From: Synanceia verrucosa
Lineage: Eukaryota > Chordata > Actinopteri > Perciformes > Synanceiidae
DNA length: 64,000 nucleotides
Direction of reading: 5' to 3'
Assembly (NCBI GenBank): GCA_029721515.1
Contig: CM056550.1
Location: forward strand, 24,812,619 to 24,876,618
This document shows positions 61,902 to 64,000 of this stretch, in pieces (the first letter of the stretch is position 1; every line of letters begins with the position of its first letter). Below the pieces are notes generated by a model, which did not search any database, was not told the origin of the DNA, and saw only the letters and a program-made list of their open reading frames with translations. A program made the position numbers and the translations under genes.

Positions 61902-63606
61902 CTTGGTTTTTCCTGGTCGTGGCGAACTGGGAGCTTTGAGCTGCCTTCCTGTGGAAGCTCTTGCGATCTAGCGAGCCCACATAAATATTCCTGCGGCCCC
62001 GTTTTGAGCTGCTAGCGCTGGACTCGTATCCCTTTTCCTCAGTGTCACTGTGTCGGTATATGACGGGATCCTCAAAAGAGCGCATTACCTTCGGGGCAAA
62101 CTTCTGGTTCTGCTGCTCAACCCATTCCTCACAGTGGGTCTTGACATCTCGTTTAGGGTATTCCTCATATCGTGAATCTACGGATAGTGAGCGTAAATCC
62201 TGAAATCTGTCTCTGGGCTTGTAGTAATAACGATCCATTTCTTTGGATTCGTAGCGGTCTTCATTCTCATGGTCGGAGATGTCCACAGTCCGGCGCTCAT
62301 AGCGCTCCCTTCCTTTATAGTGGTCTCTCCTTCTGTAGTCATAGTGCTCATCTCTCCAGTCATCACCTGAATCCTTGTACCTGTCATAGTGGTCCCTATC
62401 TTTATAACCGTGCTCGTCCAGTTCATACTGGTCCCTTCCTTTACTGGTGTAAGTTTCCTCACCCCTTCTATCGTAGTCATCCCTGTCTTTGTAGTTATTT
62501 TCTCTGCGGTCGTACCGATCTTCTCTATACCGGTCATATTGACGGTCCTTACGTCTTTGTTCTTCATAGAAGCGGTCCTCCTCCCTACGCTGGTAGTATT
62601 CCTTTTCTCTATATTGATCTCTCTCTCTAGAATCATAGTAATCACGTTCACGCTCATAGTAGCGATCACTGTCCCTGTAGTTGTCTCTGCGAGCATGGGT
62701 GTCTTTACGGTCATAGACGTCTTCATACTCACTGTTGTAACTGTCATGTTCTTTGACATCATGTTTACGGTGTTTCCTGCTGTCATAATATTGTCGCTCT
62801 CTGTCGTCACGATGCTCTTTGTATTTCCTGTCATAATGATCCCTGTGGCTGTATTTGTCCTTCTGATCATAATCATCATACAATTCTCTATGATTCCTAC
62901 GGTCATAACGGTCATTTTCCCTGTCCCGACTGTCCCTTCTCCTTCTGTCCTCATCCATTGTACCATACCCATCTTGAGTTCTTAGGTTATTACTGTCCTT
63001 TTCTTGTGGCACTCTGCTATAGTCCTGATGGCTGTAATCCTCAGGGCCCTGGTAAAAACAATGTGTTCCCTTCCATTCAGATATCCTCACATTAAGGTGA
63101 CCATCCTCTGAACCAGGGTGGAAGTAAACGTCGCGGCCTTCAGGCCTCTTCTCTTGGAAAGTTGCCTTGTGCTGGTCATCATACTCAAGACTGGGCTGCT
63201 GGCAGACATTTCCCTGTCTAATTTGGGCTTGGTTCTCCCATTGAGCAGGCCATGGAGCTGGCACATGCACTGGAGACAAACCCGGCACACCTGCAGGCAC
63301 CATCATGCCCCCGTGTACCGGCATGGGGCAACCCGGTGCTGGAACTGGGTCAACAGGACCTGGTACCATGACGGGTCCCTGAGGAACTACTCCATACGCA
63401 GGATATCCAACCTGTTGCTGCTGGAGCTGCAGTTGGTGTAGATGTTGTAGCTGTTGCAGATGGGCCATCCTCTCCCTTTCTTTAGCCCAGCCAGCATCTC
63501 CCAGCTCTTCTACGCTCTTCCCTCTCTTCATCGGGGCACCAGCTGCATAGTTCCAATCCATTGGACTAAACATGACTGGGTTCCCATAAAGCACCGGGCT
63601 CTTCAT
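61902..63606 (-). CDS. 568-codon Asp/Arg/Tyr-rich exon, possible alternative N terminus of dnmbp
   Basis: A single long open exon starting at ATG 63,606 (MKSPVLYGNPVMFSPMDWNY). It ends at a good donor, CCAAG followed by GTAAAC, at 61,902; without splicing it would stop four codons later. Residues about 50-65 are rich in Gln, Leu and His; about 70-130 are Pro/Gly/Val-rich. Roughly 210-470 is a long, highly charged stretch of DRYDRR/YYDSRERD-like repeats, probably disordered. A conserved-looking end follows (RRNIYVGSLDRKSFHRKAAQ). No folded domain or signal peptide is seen, and I do not recognise the family. It leaves one base, and the first dnmbp DH exon (52,651) needs exactly one; a join would give a 1,444-residue protein with DH, BAR and two SH3 domains. 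Coding status looks good because of the length, regular codon use and donor. The link to dnmbp is inference; it could equally be the first exon of another minus-strand gene. Confidence 0.6.
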
Positions 63607-63632
63607 GGCTACTGCTGTTTAAATCAGCTTAC

Positions 63633-63909
63633 CCAGTCCTGATTCAGTTTCCCTTTCAACATGTCGTATTCTCTCTTTCCAAAGTTCTGCATTCCATGAC
63701 AAAACACTGTGGGAGACTCCACCTGTCAGGCATATTGTCTGTAACTCTCTCACTTGTTTTCTCTGTCTCCTCTCCACTGCCTCAGCAGGACTGCCTGACC
63801 CAAGCACCTCCCAGTCCTCAGTGTAATCAAATCGTTCCCTCCCCACAGCTATCTCAGCGAATCGTGGAAGGAAAGGGGGGGATAAGGTTATTGAAGGAGG
63901 AGCCTCCAT
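63633..63909 (-). other. Candidate 92-codon upstream exon
   Basis: An open frame from ATG 63,909 (MEAPPSITLSPPFLPRFAEI) through ERFDYTEDWEVLGSGSPAEA and RRQRKQVRELQ to a good donor, CTGG followed by GTAAGC, at 63,633. The composition is protein-like and it leaves one base, the same phase as the next exon. It cannot splice to the acceptor just before ATG 63,606, since that would be an intron of about 20 bases. It may instead be an alternative first exon skipping the long one, or a 5' UTR open frame. No family recognised. Confidence 0.3.
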
Positions 63910-64000
63910 GGGTTAATGATTCAAAGCAGTCACATGAGTGGAGGATTAACCCAGCAACCACTCCCATTGTTTCAATTGGCTAGTACCTCTGTCTGCAGGA

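Noticed and set aside
62172..62985. Long open frames on the plus strand and in another minus frame
   Set aside because: Shadows of the low-complexity DRY-rich exon; their composition mirrors its repeats.
1..64000. CRISPR arrays, operons or phage-type systems
   Set aside because: The window is intron-rich vertebrate DNA; no regularly spaced direct repeats with unique spacers were seen.

Overview
This window is nuclear DNA of a bony fish, most likely a percomorph teleost. Coding exons are short (about 100 bases) with GT-AG introns. The repeats are typical teleost families: a Tc1-like transposon, tRNA-derived SINE-like copies, a retrotransposon tail ending in TATC repeats, and many CA/GT tracts. 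No species can be named from the sequence alone.

Layout from left to right. A decayed Tc1-like transposase (1-812) and a SINE-like repeat precede plekhs1 (minus, coding about 3,393-7,600), a PH-domain adaptor. A broken TRIM-type gene (plus, about 9,290-12,010) follows, itself interrupted by retrotransposon pieces. Next are casp7 (minus, coding 14,792-19,650; complete, 312 aa) and nrap (plus, coding 21,842-36,596; 43 coding exons, all in frame, 1,802 aa). habp2 (minus, coding 37,392-41,496; 13 coding exons, 534 aa, complete catalytic triad) lies tail-to-tail with nrap. A remnant of a second habp2-like protease (44,537-45,373) keeps only a signal-peptide exon and the last two protease exons. 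The C-terminal half of dnmbp (Tuba) runs on the minus strand (46,924-52,651) and encodes DH, BAR and two SH3 domains. After about 9 kb without a recognised gene there is a 568-codon Asp/Arg/Tyr-rich exon on the minus strand (61,902-63,606). Its splice donor has the right phase to join the first dnmbp DH exon.

The order plekhs1-casp7-nrap-habp2 matches the conserved block on human 10q25, and this supports the gene names. dnmbp is at 10q24 in human, so its position beside habp2 is a fish arrangement or a rearrangement. The genes do not form a pathway: casp7 is an executioner of apoptosis, nrap a muscle myofibril-assembly scaffold, habp2 a secreted plasma protease, dnmbp a Cdc42 exchange factor at cell junctions, and plekhs1 a poorly known adaptor.

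The best leads are: five nrap super-repeats with different intron layouts over the same three-module block; a possible stop-containing extra exon in nrap; an almost perfect 29-bp hairpin in an nrap intron; the gutted habp2 duplicate; and the unidentified exon that may give dnmbp an alternative N terminus. I found no CRISPR array, operon or prokaryote-type system. Exon boundaries were placed by eye from splice sites, reading frame and recalled protein families, without alignment or transcript data.
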